From: SB11 sp943370295
GTDB lineage: Bacteria; Bacteroidota; Bacteroidia; UBA8524
Assembly (NCBI GenBank): GCA_943370295.1
Contig: CALRQL020000005.1
Coordinates: forward strand, 158,510-222,509
Length of the DNA: 64,000 bases
Direction of reading: 5' to 3'
The notes under the pieces were generated by a model. That model was not told the origin of the DNA. It did no database searches and saw only the letters and a program-made list of their open reading frames with translations. Positions 54,101 through 62,528 of this stretch are shown here, in pieces (the stretch's first letter is position 1; every line of letters starts with the position of its first letter). Both the position numbers and the translations under genes were made by a program.

Positions 54101-57100
54101 CGGGAAGAAAGAATCTTATCGGTGGCTGACCCTAAAGGCAAGAAAGCCTTTTTGCACAGCAACCTTGAAATAGAATTTAGGAAACCCTTTGCAAAACCCG
54201 GTGAAACCATAGAGGTACTGATAAGCTGCAGGATGCCCAAAACCCATGTAGCCTATTTTATTGAGCGCAACGGCAAAAGCGCTGAGTTGCAATGGGCAAA
54301 ACAGGATAATAACTTATTAAGGCTGAAACTGCCCATTACTGAGGCAGATAGAGGCGGTTTATACATTATTGCCGTGGCCGTGTATAACAATCGTTTCTAC
54401 ACCGCAAGAGAATACATACAAGTACCTTTCGAGAAGAAACAACTGGATATAAAAATAAGCAGCTACCGCGATAAAATGATACCCGGCAGCAAAGAAGAGT
54501 GGGTACTTAAAATTTCAGGACCTAATGCACAAAAAGTATCAGCAGAGGTAGTAGCCTCTATGTACGATGCCTCGTTAGACGCCTTTACAGAAAATAAGTG
54601 GCACAACTTTTTAGGCAATTACTACACTATTACACCAAACTACATTGCGCCATCAGCACGCAGTATCAGTATACTTGGCTCACTCGACTTTAAATTTTTT
54701 CCTACCTACAGCATCTCTTCATCATCAGTAAAACCAGGTAGCCTCCGCTTTTTTAAATGGATGACCGACCCGTTGAATACGTATGGTGAATACGGCTGGA
54801 TGGACGGTGAAGGCTTTGGTTCAGGACATGGTTCCGGTGGCGGTGGCTCCGGCGGTAGCGGCGGCGTTTACGGACTTAGCGGTAACAAAGCAACGTATGG
54901 GTTTCGCGACGCATCGGCCAAAGAAAACCTTATGGCGTTTGATATGGCAGCCCCTGCAACAGCAGCCGAAAAGGCTGAAGACATGGCCGCCACGCAGGCT
55001 ACGGCAAATAGTATGACGGCACCCCAATTTGTAAAAATACGCCGTAACCTTAGCGAAATGGCGTTCTTTTACCCTCACCTCCAAACCGACGATAGCGGCG
55101 CAGTAATAGTTAAGTTTGTTGCCCCCGAAGCCCTTACAGGGTGGAATTTCAGAGCGTTTGCACACACTGAAGATGCCCAAAGCGGTATGGTAACTCTTTC
55201 ATCCATCACCCAAAAACCACTGATGGTGCAAACCAATATGCCCCGTTTCTTGCGTCAGGGGGATGAAATATACATTTCGGCCAAAGTGGTAAACCTTTCC
55301 GATAAGGTGCTTAATCCATCCGCAGTGCTTGAGATTTACGATGCTACCACCGGTAAAAACATAAAAGAGTTTAACAATATAAATGCCCTACAAATAACTC
55401 AAATGGCGGCAGGCAGTACCGAGGCGGTTAAATGGAAGGTAACTGTGCCCGCAGGGTACGGTGCTTTAAAAGTGATTATAAAAGCCTACGACGGTAATTA
55501 CAGCGATGCCGAAGCCAATACCTTACCCGTATTGAGCGACGAGATTTTGGTAACCGAAGCATTGCCCATAGCATTTAGCGGCAGTGCTCCGCAAACCTAC
55601 GAGTTGAAGAAATTGGTGCAAAGCAAACCTTCAGCCACCCTTAAAAACCATAAACTCACTTTTGAGTTCACAGGCAACCCTGCTTGGTATGCCATACAAG
55701 CATTACCTTATATGATGGAGTTTCCGCACGAGTGTGCCGAGCAATTGTTTAACCGTTATTACGCTAACGCATTAGCCGGCCACATAGCCAACAGCAACCC
55801 TTTGATAAAAGATGTATTTGAATCGTGGAAAAATGCGGCGGCTCAAGGCGAGGAAGGCTCTTTTGTGTCTAACCTTGAGAAGAACGAGGAACTAAAGTCG
55901 CTGTTGTTGACAGAAAGTCCTTGGTTGTGCGAAGGCAAAGACGAAACCGCCCGCAAACAACGGTTGGGTCTCTTGTTTGATGAAAACACGATGGCAAACT
56001 CGCAAAAGCAGGCGCGGGAAAAGTTGCTTACCATGCGGAAAGAGAACGGTGCATACCCGTGGTTTGGCGGAATGAACCCCAATCGAAACATTACCCAATA
56101 CATAGTAGCGGGTATGGGTAAGCTAAAAACCATTACCGGTAATTGGGATCAATTGTATGAATTAGAAATTCAACCTTCGTTGGCCTACCTGCACCGTGAG
56201 GCTAAAAACGACTATGGTATGCTGGTGCGCAACAAAGCCGACCTTAGCAAGAACCAGCTTGGTTTTACCCAAGTGCAGTATCTATACGCCACGAGCTTTT
56301 TTGATGTGGACGAGGACGAAAACAGGGCTGATTACGAAGCTACTTTTGATTATTGGCGCGAGCAAGCTACCAAATACTGGAAAGGTCGCAGCCGCATGGA
56401 GCAAGCTATGATAGCACTTGCGCTGCACCGTTTGGGCGACGATATTACACCTTTCAAAATCATTTATGCCTTACGCCAAAACGCTTTGGTGAACAAAGAC
56501 AACGGAATGTATTGGAAAGAAATGACGGGCGGATACGGCTGGACGGATGCTCCCATCGAAACCCAGTCATTAATTATTGAAGCGTTTAGCAATATTGGTA
56601 ACGACACCTTTGCGTTGTTGCAAACCCAAAAGTGGTTGTTAAAACAAAAACAACTGAACGATTGGGGTACTACCCGCTCTACCGCCGATGCTTGCTATGC
56701 CCTGCTGATTAAAGGCAGCGAATGGCTGGAAGAAACGCAAGCACCTGCAATACAAATAGGTTCTAAAACGCTGGATACTGAAAACGACCCTGAAATAAAG
56801 ACAGAGGCAGGCACAGGCTACTTTAAAAAGTCGTTCACAGGTGATGAAATTACTGCTGATATGGGCAAGGTAACCGTAGCACCACAAGCAGGCCAAAACC
56901 TGCCGATGGCTTGGGGAGGTTTGTATTGGCAATACTTTGAAAAACTGGATAAAATTACACGTGCCCAAACCCCGTTGTCGCTTATTAAACAACTGTTTAT
57001 AGAAAAAAATACCGATAGCGGTGTGGTGCAAATTCCGCTTGTTGCAGGTACGGTATTAAAAGCAGGGGATAAACTTACCGTTCGTATTTTCTTAAAGGCA

Positions 57101-57394
57101 AACAACGATATGGAGTACGTGTATTTAAAAGATATGCGTGCGGCGGCTCTTGAGCCTGTTACGGCCATATCGGGCTACCAATGGCAAAACGGGGTAGGCT
57201 ATTACCAAAGCATCCGCGATGCCAGTATGAACTTCTTCTTCGACCGTTTGCCCAAAGGCCAGTGGATGTTTGAGTACAGCTTACGTGTATCGCAAGCAGG
57301 TACATTCCAAAACGGAATTGCTACCGTGCAAAGCATGTACGCTCCTGAATACACCAGCCACAGCGAGGGTATTATAATTACGGTAGCACCGTAA
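51200..57394 (+). CDS. very large bacterial alpha-2-macroglobulin with thioester motif
   Basis: 2064 residues from MKLKLLIVLFALLGLKSAAA, a signal peptide; an ATG four codons earlier is unlikely. About 25-400 are helical with TPR-like character. Then come macroglobulin domains: FRPGQTVYFKGY-type MG2 (RSIYRPGQTVYFKG near 635), IPDNDTNSNYSFTVNI and others, a Gly/Ser linker (about 1208-1225, GFGSGHGSGGGGSGG) and a TED-like alpha/alpha domain. The thioester motif is intact: Cys1512-Ala-Glu-Gln1515 in FPHECAEQLF. Bacterial A2Ms trap attacking proteases in the periplasm. The usual partner, penicillin-binding protein 1C, is not nearby. Its 3' end is duplicated just downstream. Confidence 0.9.
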   Translation: MKLKLLIVLFALLGLKSAAAQDPNSLGNWLDLGDFPFSSMDKDTSYKALWLKADSLLNEELTQDANEQLSLIETLARKHKNYSQVVKVLICKLNIEKKLAETNLWQQLKKIDAEIVIMPEPHKSVLQSMAGSAWLEVLNQKSYYYDGEEEPDTNDPVFWPEDLILKRAESYFVASVQNTEILTGSPIGNYTALVYASKKSAEYFPALYDVLMWRLYSFYNNYYSINIAKDTDVLEAETLFADATIFVNTPLLTDNEYAYRLKGLNTLKLLLQRFINAGKKEAQLLTDIERIEFAAIAYGDVYDKQLHINWYKNQLALYSNYPIVNEAVYKLAKLLSCTDGYNYSANWDNQLCNNAEAIRYLNAAIEKYPKEGATDNCRQLKSEILNQTLSLRTEYTVKSKAPFRFSIGYKNTKKLYLRYLPITEEALEAINNHKYINTDSGQIYKLRELLKQPYIDPQTVSLPEDTNFMPHRTEWYHNGLPAGHYVLLYSANENFDADTNVAGYVAFWSTDYALYTTATGPKTHRFFITDILTGKPVKGVKLVASTLTYNDRSTILNKKIIGEGITDKTGSIEVTLSETHYGIEIDAYKNDEKLVSSSYSFYAGSYYFEEGNTQIMPQTRFVTDRSIYRPGQTVYFKGYHIKEYVKEGRTEMLKNVTTTVQLDDVNGEEIASQEYTTNQYGTFSGSFVIPYGRLTGYYTLHDQYGDIGFLVEEYKRPKFKVQTDTIKASFDFYDTITVTGNATAYAGNAISGATLEYNVMRQPDYFYYDYWWDGLGKEAAVTSGTLTLDDEGNFTIKFAAIPDNDTNSNYSFTVNIAVTDITGETQTTFQNITVGPRSVFATLTAPSVAYTDEPASITLEAKNANGINIHLQGKLTITEQISESGFITEMLWDKPDTQLIDAKTLKRYFSNRKYPYSYSATQKGAEVYSAQINIAKGEETIQWNTAKLKQGQYQVVFEYADKKGIVYREERILSVADPKGKKAFLHSNLEIEFRKPFAKPGETIEVLISCRMPKTHVAYFIERNGKSAELQWAKQDNNLLRLKLPITEADRGGLYIIAVAVYNNRFYTAREYIQVPFEKKQLDIKISSYRDKMIPGSKEEWVLKISGPNAQKVSAEVVASMYDASLDAFTENKWHNFLGNYYTITPNYIAPSARSISILGSLDFKFFPTYSISSSSVKPGSLRFFKWMTDPLNTYGEYGWMDGEGFGSGHGSGGGGSGGSGGVYGLSGNKATYGFRDASAKENLMAFDMAAPATAAEKAEDMAATQATANSMTAPQFVKIRRNLSEMAFFYPHLQTDDSGAVIVKFVAPEALTGWNFRAFAHTEDAQSGMVTLSSITQKPLMVQTNMPRFLRQGDEIYISAKVVNLSDKVLNPSAVLEIYDATTGKNIKEFNNINALQITQMAAGSTEAVKWKVTVPAGYGALKVIIKAYDGNYSDAEANTLPVLSDEILVTEALPIAFSGSAPQTYELKKLVQSKPSATLKNHKLTFEFTGNPAWYAIQALPYMMEFPHECAEQLFNRYYANALAGHIANSNPLIKDVFESWKNAAAQGEEGSFVSNLEKNEELKSLLLTESPWLCEGKDETARKQRLGLLFDENTMANSQKQAREKLLTMRKENGAYPWFGGMNPNRNITQYIVAGMGKLKTITGNWDQLYELEIQPSLAYLHREAKNDYGMLVRNKADLSKNQLGFTQVQYLYATSFFDVDEDENRADYEATFDYWREQATKYWKGRSRMEQAMIALALHRLGDDITPFKIIYALRQNALVNKDNGMYWKEMTGGYGWTDAPIETQSLIIEAFSNIGNDTFALLQTQKWLLKQKQLNDWGTTRSTADACYALLIKGSEWLEETQAPAIQIGSKTLDTENDPEIKTEAGTGYFKKSFTGDEITADMGKVTVAPQAGQNLPMAWGGLYWQYFEKLDKITRAQTPLSLIKQLFIEKNTDSGVVQIPLVAGTVLKAGDKLTVRIFLKANNDMEYVYLKDMRAAALEPVTAISGYQWQNGVGYYQSIRDASMNFFFDRLPKGQWMFEYSLRVSQAGTFQNGIATVQSMYAPEYTSHSEGIIITVAP

Positions 57395-57652
57395 AAACAT
57401 AAGATTAAATGCTACAAAGGCACGAAGACGAAAAACATAGTAGCGTCTTCGTGCCTTTGTGGCAAAATGAAAAACTCGTTTGGCTTACTGTGTTTATTGT
57501 TGAGTTACTATTAATCGGATAATTAATCTACCAGCCATAGCGAGAGTGTTGTAATTACGGTAGCACTGTAGAACGTAAGAGTAAATGCTACAAAGGCACG
57601 AAGTCGCAAAAAACAGTAGCGCCTTCGTGCCTTTGCGGCAAAATGAAATATA
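57353..57652. repeat. tandem duplication of the alpha-2-macroglobulin 3' end with two long hairpins
   Basis: Two copies with a period of about 176-177 bp: the gene end and flank (CCAGCCACAGCGAGGG near 57355) recur at about 57530 (CCAGCCATAGCGAGAG). Each copy ends in a long hairpin, at 57411-57463 (20-bp stem with about one mismatch) and 57587-57639, sharing GCTACAAAGGCACGAAG and CTTCGTGCCTTTG. They can serve as terminators for the convergent genes. Confidence 0.8.
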
Positions 57653-57656
57653 AAGA

Positions 57657-58526
57657 TTATCGGGCTATTACTACTCGTTTGTTGCCCATTCCGCCAGCCG
57701 AAACGGTATAAACACCTTCGGGTAGTTCTGCTACGTTCAGATGGGCGATATTACCTTCCCTAATAACAGGGATAGTTATTTGTTGTCCTATAGGATTGAT
57801 AAGGCTTATCGCAGCAATTTCTCCGCTCCCTTCGGGTAATTCTATAATCAAATCAGTAGCGGCAGGGTTAGGATATACAGTAACTGCGTTTTTCGTTTGC
57901 TCAGCCACAGAAACCAATACTTTGCGCAAGGTGATGGTTTTGGTGGTATCAAAAATATCATCGTTCCACGATGAGCTTGAACCCACCGCCGCTGCCACTT
58001 TCATATTCATGGATGAACCTGCCCACATTTCAACATCAGTTACCAATTCCATCCGTTTCATGCTAAGGGTAATGGTTTTAGCAATAGTATCTACAGTAAT
58101 GTTTATCTTATTACTGCTTAGGTTTTGGTAATCGCTGTTATTGATGCCTATAATGTCTGAAATGCCTATAGTACCTGCATAGTTTGAGGGCGGAGTGCCG
58201 CTCACCCTAACGGTTATCAGTTTTGTCCATCGCAGGTTGTTTTCATTTCCCCAAAACGTAAACTCAGGTTTGCCCGCCATGCGTATCATCACGTGTACCC
58301 CAAAATTTTGCTGTTGGTTTTCGGGCATTTCGTTCACCGTCAGCCTGAAATAAACAGAATCAACAATACTGTCATAGGCATGCTCAAACAACGTAGCATC
58401 CAAAGTAGTATTAGAGGCTCCGTCGCCGGCAGCATCCGTAGTAATGGTTTGCCAAGTTTGAGCTTGTACGCCCAAAGCGACCAACATCAAAATAAAAACA
58501 GCGGAAAAACGGGTAAAAACCATCAT
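57657..58526 (-). CDS. secreted protein with T9SS type A sorting domain
   Basis: 289 residues. Signal peptide MMVFTRFSAVFILMLVALGV ending VQAQ; the second Met is an equally possible start. The middle is beta-rich (YFRLTVNEMPENQQQNFGVH, WTKLITVRVSGTPP). The last 75 residues are the sorting tail (VTVYPNPAATDLIIEL ... GVYTVSAGG). It has a predicted extracellular location. No enzyme motif. It converges on the duplicated hairpins. Confidence 0.85.
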   Translation of the reverse strand: MMVFTRFSAVFILMLVALGVQAQTWQTITTDAAGDGASNTTLDATLFEHAYDSIVDSVYFRLTVNEMPENQQQNFGVHVMIRMAGKPEFTFWGNENNLRWTKLITVRVSGTPPSNYAGTIGISDIIGINNSDYQNLSSNKINITVDTIAKTITLSMKRMELVTDVEMWAGSSMNMKVAAAVGSSSSWNDDIFDTTKTITLRKVLVSVAEQTKNAVTVYPNPAATDLIIELPEGSGEIAAISLINPIGQQITIPVIREGNIAHLNVAELPEGVYTVSAGGMGNKRVVIAR

Positions 58527-58547
58527 AGGGTATCAATTAAAACCGCA

Positions 58548-59048
58548 TTAAACGGTTACTCTGTCAAATGTATAAAAAGTATAATCGTAGGCGTGGCGTT
58601 CATCAGCCGCTCTTTTATCCTCATGCACCACTTTCCACTCAGCCTCATCCATTGCAGGAAAATGCACCGTAGCATCAAACGAGTGGTAAATTCGGGTAAG
58701 GTACACCCTGTTGGCTAAATGTATAGCGTGTTTGTATATCTCACCGCCCCCAATTACAAACAACTCGGTTTCTCCCGCTTGTTTTGCCAGCTCAATACCC
58801 GCTTCAATAGTAGCTACCACGGTGCAACCTTCGGCCACATAACCGTTTTGGCGAGTTACCACAATATTAGTCCTGTTTTTAAGCGGTCGTTTCCCAAACG
58901 ATTCAAACGTATTGCGTCCCATCAGCACCCAGTGCCCCGTAGTAGTTTCTTTAAAAAACTTCATGTCGTTGGGCATATTCCACGGCAGGTCGTTGTCTCG
59001 GCCAATTTCATTGTTCAATCCCGCAGCGGCAATCAGGCTAATAATCAT
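58548..59048 (-). CDS. folA: dihydrofolate reductase
   Basis: 166 residues. It reduces dihydrofolate with NADPH. Motifs: ISLIAAAGLNNEIGRDNDLPW (Asp/Trp active-site region), MPNDMKFFKETT, VLMGRNTFESFGKRPLKNRTN, and ELFVIGGGEIYKHAIH. The last portion has VYLTRIYHSFDATVHFPA. Ends 21 bp upstream of the T9SS cargo gene on the same strand, so they may share a transcript. Confidence 0.95.
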   Translation of the reverse strand: MIISLIAAAGLNNEIGRDNDLPWNMPNDMKFFKETTTGHWVLMGRNTFESFGKRPLKNRTNIVVTRQNGYVAEGCTVVATIEAGIELAKQAGETELFVIGGGEIYKHAIHLANRVYLTRIYHSFDATVHFPAMDEAEWKVVHEDKRAADERHAYDYTFYTFDRVTV

Positions 59049-59073
59049 ACAACAAAAGTAGCCCTTTTACTTT

Positions 59074-59108
59074 TTTGCTTGTTAGGGCATTCAGGTTTTT
59101 TATATTTG
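59074..59108 (+). promoter_or_regulatory. promoter of the YD-repeat-like gene
   Basis: TTTG (59074-59077) and TATATTTG (59101-59108) match the Bacteroidota -33/-7 pair, with a 23-bp spacer. The ATG follows 13 bp after. It lies in the divergent spacer with folA. Confidence 0.55.
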
Positions 59109-59120
59109 GTGCAATACTTT

Positions 59121-60017
59121 ATGAAACACATTCTTGCCACCTTGTTACTGTTTGTAGTAACCGTTGCCGCCCAAGCCCAAGCGCGTAATTATTTTAAAGT
59201 GTTTGACCCTAACCGAAACGGTGAAGGGGCAATGCTTAAAAACTCGCCACAAAAAACGGTAGTGGTAATGACTTGCGACCTTGTGACCTTGCAGCCCGGT
59301 GACTCTACCGGTTGCCTTGAAGATGTGAAAACGTTTGACGACAAAGGCAGGTTGGTTGAGCATTATGAGTTTACAGCGGGCCAAAAACTGCAGTACAAAT
59401 ACGACGACAAAGACCGTGTGATAGAATACACCGAAACCCAACTAAACGAAGGCAATGTGCTAATGAAACTGCTTATTAAATATGATAAAAAGGGTAGGAT
59501 AACGGCAATAACCAATACCAGCGATTATGTTTTGGCAAAAACAGTGGTTTATAAAGCCGACGAAGAGCGCTTGCTGATATCGGAATCGTTATCGTTTTTG
59601 GATGAGATTTATTTTAAGGGCGGGGTGTTGCAAAAGGTGGTTAACCGCAACTCGAGCGAAATGGTTTTATACACCGCAGAATATGAAAGGGACAAACAGG
59701 GAAGGATTACCGCACAAGTGGGCGTTGATTATACAGGCGGTGAATACAAGTATTTAATAACAACGGTGTACAATGCAAAAGGGCAACGAGATGCCGAGGT
59801 AGGTGAATACTGGAACGAGCAGGATACTACCGATAAAATTGTAGAGACCGGTAAGTACTTTTACGATGAAAAGGGTAGCCTTATCCAAAAAAGTAAAGAC
59901 ACGCCCAATAGCAAACTGCTCACCTTGTATAAATACAATGAAAAGGGGTTGTTAGAGACCGCCGATTACTTTGATGAGCAGTTTTTATTGGTTACGTTGT
60001 ATTATTACTATCGCTAA
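59121..60017 (+). CDS. exported protein with YD-like repeats
   Basis: 298 residues. The start at 59121 gives a signal peptide MKHILATLLLFVVTVAAQAQ; the frame is open upstream but would overlap folA and the promoter. The mature part has repeats of the form Y-D-x-K-G-R-(I/L) (KYDDKDRVIEYTE, KYDKKGRITAITN, ERDKQGRITAQVG, YDEKGSLIQKSK, KYNEKGLLETADY), the pattern of YD/RHS-type beta-repeat modules seen in many secreted Bacteroidota proteins. Function unknown. Its end overlaps the next gene's end by 4 bp, convergent. Confidence 0.8.
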   Translation: MKHILATLLLFVVTVAAQAQARNYFKVFDPNRNGEGAMLKNSPQKTVVVMTCDLVTLQPGDSTGCLEDVKTFDDKGRLVEHYEFTAGQKLQYKYDDKDRVIEYTETQLNEGNVLMKLLIKYDKKGRITAITNTSDYVLAKTVVYKADEERLLISESLSFLDEIYFKGGVLQKVVNRNSSEMVLYTAEYERDKQGRITAQVGVDYTGGEYKYLITTVYNAKGQRDAEVGEYWNEQDTTDKIVETGKYFYDEKGSLIQKSKDTPNSKLLTLYKYNEKGLLETADYFDEQFLLVTLYYYYR

Positions 60018-60538
60018 AATACGCCTAGGAACATCAGCAAACCATAAATGATGCAGATGACGCCTATTACATAAAACAGCCAGCCAAGTACCCAAGGTAT
60101 TATAGCACCAAGCAACACCAACACGAGACCCACAATTACAAACCACAACCAGCTGCCTTTTTCTACTCTTTTGGTAGCAGTTAGGTTTTCAATCTTCTTT
60201 ATTTTCTTTTGAATTTTGGGCGAAAGTACGGTTGTTGTATTGTCGCTCTTTGCAGGAGCTTGTTCAGTAGTCACCGTAGTTGTTTTTTCAGGAGAAACAG
60301 TCATTGGCGAAGCCACAACAGGGTGTTGTATGCTGTAATCAGGTTCAACTGCTTGTAAACCGTCTTGCTTAACGTCAAGGGCCGGCAATTGGGCAACCTT
60401 TTGCTTTTTAGTCGGTTTTTGGGCTACAGTTTCTTGTTTCTTTGCTTTTACTTTAGGTACATGACCAAAACGCATATTTGAGCAAGAGGATAGAACTAAT
60501 AGCAAAACAAGGGCGGGGAGTAAAATGCGTGTTTTCAT
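60014..60538 (-). CDS. lipoprotein with C-terminal membrane helices
   Basis: 174 residues. Lipobox LSSC in the N-terminal MKTRILLPALVLLLVLSSCS. A lysine- and threonine-rich disordered stretch of about 90 residues follows, then a C-terminal hydrophobic hairpin (SWLWFVIVGLVLVLLGAIIP, WLFYVIGVICIIYGLLMFLG). This combination of a lipid anchor and integral helices is unusual; the hairpin may insert in the inner membrane. Similar short helix pairs occur in Bacteroidota PspC/YtpI-like proteins, but I do not claim a family. Confidence 0.7.
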   Translation of the reverse strand: MKTRILLPALVLLLVLSSCSNMRFGHVPKVKAKKQETVAQKPTKKQKVAQLPALDVKQDGLQAVEPDYSIQHPVVASPMTVSPEKTTTVTTEQAPAKSDNTTTVLSPKIQKKIKKIENLTATKRVEKGSWLWFVIVGLVLVLLGAIIPWVLGWLFYVIGVICIIYGLLMFLGVF

Positions 60539-60640
60539 AAATAAAGAAATTTTTTACAAATTTAGCCCTTTACACAATGCGTTTTAAGAACAATATTCAC
60601 ACCGGTTGTTTAATACACGGTTTTTATACACTTGGCTACC

Positions 60641-60648
60641 TATCTTTG
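60641..60648 (+). promoter_or_regulatory. promoter -7 element of the flavin reductase gene
   Basis: TATCTTTG lies 8 bp before the ATG at 60657. The -33 region is less clear. This implies a short leader and argues against the upstream in-frame start at 60606. Confidence 0.5.
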
Positions 60649-60656
60649 CGCCTGCT

Positions 60657-61376
60657 ATGGCCGATGACTTTCTTTCAGCCCGCGTAGTTCGTATCATAAA
60701 CGAAACCCCCATTGTAAAAAGATATTTTTTACTTTTTGAGGGACAAGAAACCTTTTCATACGTCCCCGGGCAGTTTGTTATGCTTAATTTACCCATCAAA
60801 CATGAGTTTACCACGCGCAGTTATTCCATTGCTTCGGCACCCGACCGCAGTAACCTGATAGAGTTGTGCGTGGTGCTTAAAGAAGATGGCGCGGGTACGC
60901 CGTACTTGTTTAAAGATATTAAAGAGGGTAGTGTTTTGCAGGTTTCTCCCGCACAAGGCCGTTTTGTGCTGAACGAAACGATTGATACCGACGTTTGCTT
61001 TATAGCCACAGGCACAGGCGTAGCGCCATTGCGCAGCATGGTGAAATATATTTACGATAACAACCTGCCGCACAAAAACCTGCATCTTGTGTTTGGCAAC
61101 CGTACACAACAAGATATTTTGTACCGTAGCGAGTTTGAGCAACTGGCCGCCAAACATTCAGATTTTCATTTTCATCCTGTATTATCGAGGGATGAAAGTG
61201 CAGACTGGAAAGGGGCAAGAGGGTATGTGCATCCTATATACAAACAATTATTTGCCGATGTTAGACCCGCAACCTTTTACATTTGCGGCTGGAGCAACAT
61301 GGTACGTGAAGCCAAAAACAGTTTGAAGGAAATGGGCTATGGCCGCAAACAGATTAACTTTGAACTATACGACTAA
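60657..61376 (+). CDS. ferredoxin/flavodoxin--NADP+ reductase-type flavoprotein
   Basis: 239 residues from MADDFLSARVVRIIN. FAD binding: FSYVPGQFVML and TRSYSIASAPDRSN; NAD(P) binding: IATGTGVAPLRSM and VFGNRTQQDILYRSEFE; C-terminal FYICGWSNMVREAKNSL. It transfers electrons between NAD(P)H and a ferredoxin or flavodoxin. The radical SAM gene starts 5 bp after its stop, so the reductase may feed electrons to that enzyme's iron-sulfur cluster. Confidence 0.88.
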   Translation: MADDFLSARVVRIINETPIVKRYFLLFEGQETFSYVPGQFVMLNLPIKHEFTTRSYSIASAPDRSNLIELCVVLKEDGAGTPYLFKDIKEGSVLQVSPAQGRFVLNETIDTDVCFIATGTGVAPLRSMVKYIYDNNLPHKNLHLVFGNRTQQDILYRSEFEQLAAKHSDFHFHPVLSRDESADWKGARGYVHPIYKQLFADVRPATFYICGWSNMVREAKNSLKEMGYGRKQINFELYD

Positions 61377-61381
61377 TTAAA

Positions 61382-62401
61382 ATGAACCGCAGCGTTAGAG
61401 ACGGATTAAACTTTGTATCAAAGCTCACACCACGTAGGCTTTGGAACGCTGCTAAAATTGTAGCCTCGTATTTTGTAGCTAAAATCACCAAACGCCCCGT
61501 TCACTGGGGCAATCCCATTAGTATATCGGTAGAGCCTACTACATCTTGCAACTTACGTTGCCCGCAATGCCCCAGCGGTTTGCGTTCGTTCAGTCGCCCT
61601 ACGGGAATGTTGCAGGGCGATTTGTACAAAGGCATTTTAGACGATTTGGGCAAAGACCTTACGTATCTTATTCTTTACTTTCAAGGCGAGCCCTACTTGA
61701 ACCCTGATTTTTTAAACATGGTAAAGTATGCTCACGATAAAAACATTTACACGGCTACCAGCACCAATGCCCACTATCTAACCGAAGAGAACGCCCGAAA
61801 AACAGTTGAAAGCGGTCTTGACCGCATCATCATTTCGATTGACGGGGTAACCGAAGAAACGTATAAAAAGTACCGTATTGGAGGTAAGTTGGACAAAGTA
61901 TTGGAAGGAACGCGCAATCTTGCCAAAGCCAAAAAAGAGTTGAACAGTCCCACCCCGCATATTATCTGGCAGTTTATTGTGTTTAGCCATAACGAACATG
62001 AGATACCCGAGGTAAAACGTCTTGCCAAAGAATACGGAGTGGATGAATTGGGTATTAAAACAGCCCAAATTTATGACTACGAAAACGGCCATGATTTAAT
62101 ACCTCAAAACGAAGAATACAGTCGTTATAAAAAAGAGGGCTCACGGTTTTCTATTAAGAATAAATTAATAAACCATTGCTGGAAGTTATGGCACAGTTGC
62201 GTGATTACTTGGGATGGCTTGATAGTGCCCTGTTGCTTTGATAAAGACGCAACGCACCGTTTGGGCGATCTTAAGTTCAACACTTTCAGCGAGATATGGA
62301 GGGGTGAAAAATACCACCAGTTTAGGAACCAAATTCTTGGCGGCCGCCAAAACATAGATATCTGCAAAAATTGCACTGAGGGGACTCAGGTGTGGAATTA
62401 A
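61382..62401 (+). CDS. radical SAM/SPASM domain enzyme of unknown substrate
   Basis: 339 residues. The radical SAM cluster motif CxxxCxxC is at Cys56, Cys60, Cys63 (TTSCNLRCPQCPSG). The fold continues with YLILYFQGEPYLNP, IIISIDGVTEETYKKYRI. The C-terminal SPASM domain has a Cys cluster (HCWKLWHSCVITWDG, VPCCFDKDA, ICKNCTEG) for extra 4Fe-4S clusters. Such enzymes modify peptides or other substrates through a SAM-derived radical. The partner reductase gene lies just upstream. No obvious precursor-peptide gene is seen. Confidence 0.9.
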   Translation: MNRSVRDGLNFVSKLTPRRLWNAAKIVASYFVAKITKRPVHWGNPISISVEPTTSCNLRCPQCPSGLRSFSRPTGMLQGDLYKGILDDLGKDLTYLILYFQGEPYLNPDFLNMVKYAHDKNIYTATSTNAHYLTEENARKTVESGLDRIIISIDGVTEETYKKYRIGGKLDKVLEGTRNLAKAKKELNSPTPHIIWQFIVFSHNEHEIPEVKRLAKEYGVDELGIKTAQIYDYENGHDLIPQNEEYSRYKKEGSRFSIKNKLINHCWKLWHSCVITWDGLIVPCCFDKDATHRLGDLKFNTFSEIWRGEKYHQFRNQILGGRQNIDICKNCTEGTQVWN

Positions 62402-62528
62402 TGTTAATCAGTTGTTTTTTTGTGTTTTAAATTCTATTTTCGGGGTTTGGTATAATTCGAACACAAAAAAGGGAAACGGGGCAACAAATTAATTAACATT
62501 GTTCTCTATTCTAAAAAACTGATTAGGA

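Noticed and set aside
58719..59120. Upstream extension of the YD-repeat-like gene
   Set aside because: The extension overlaps folA on the other strand and the promoter, and would hide a clear signal peptide.
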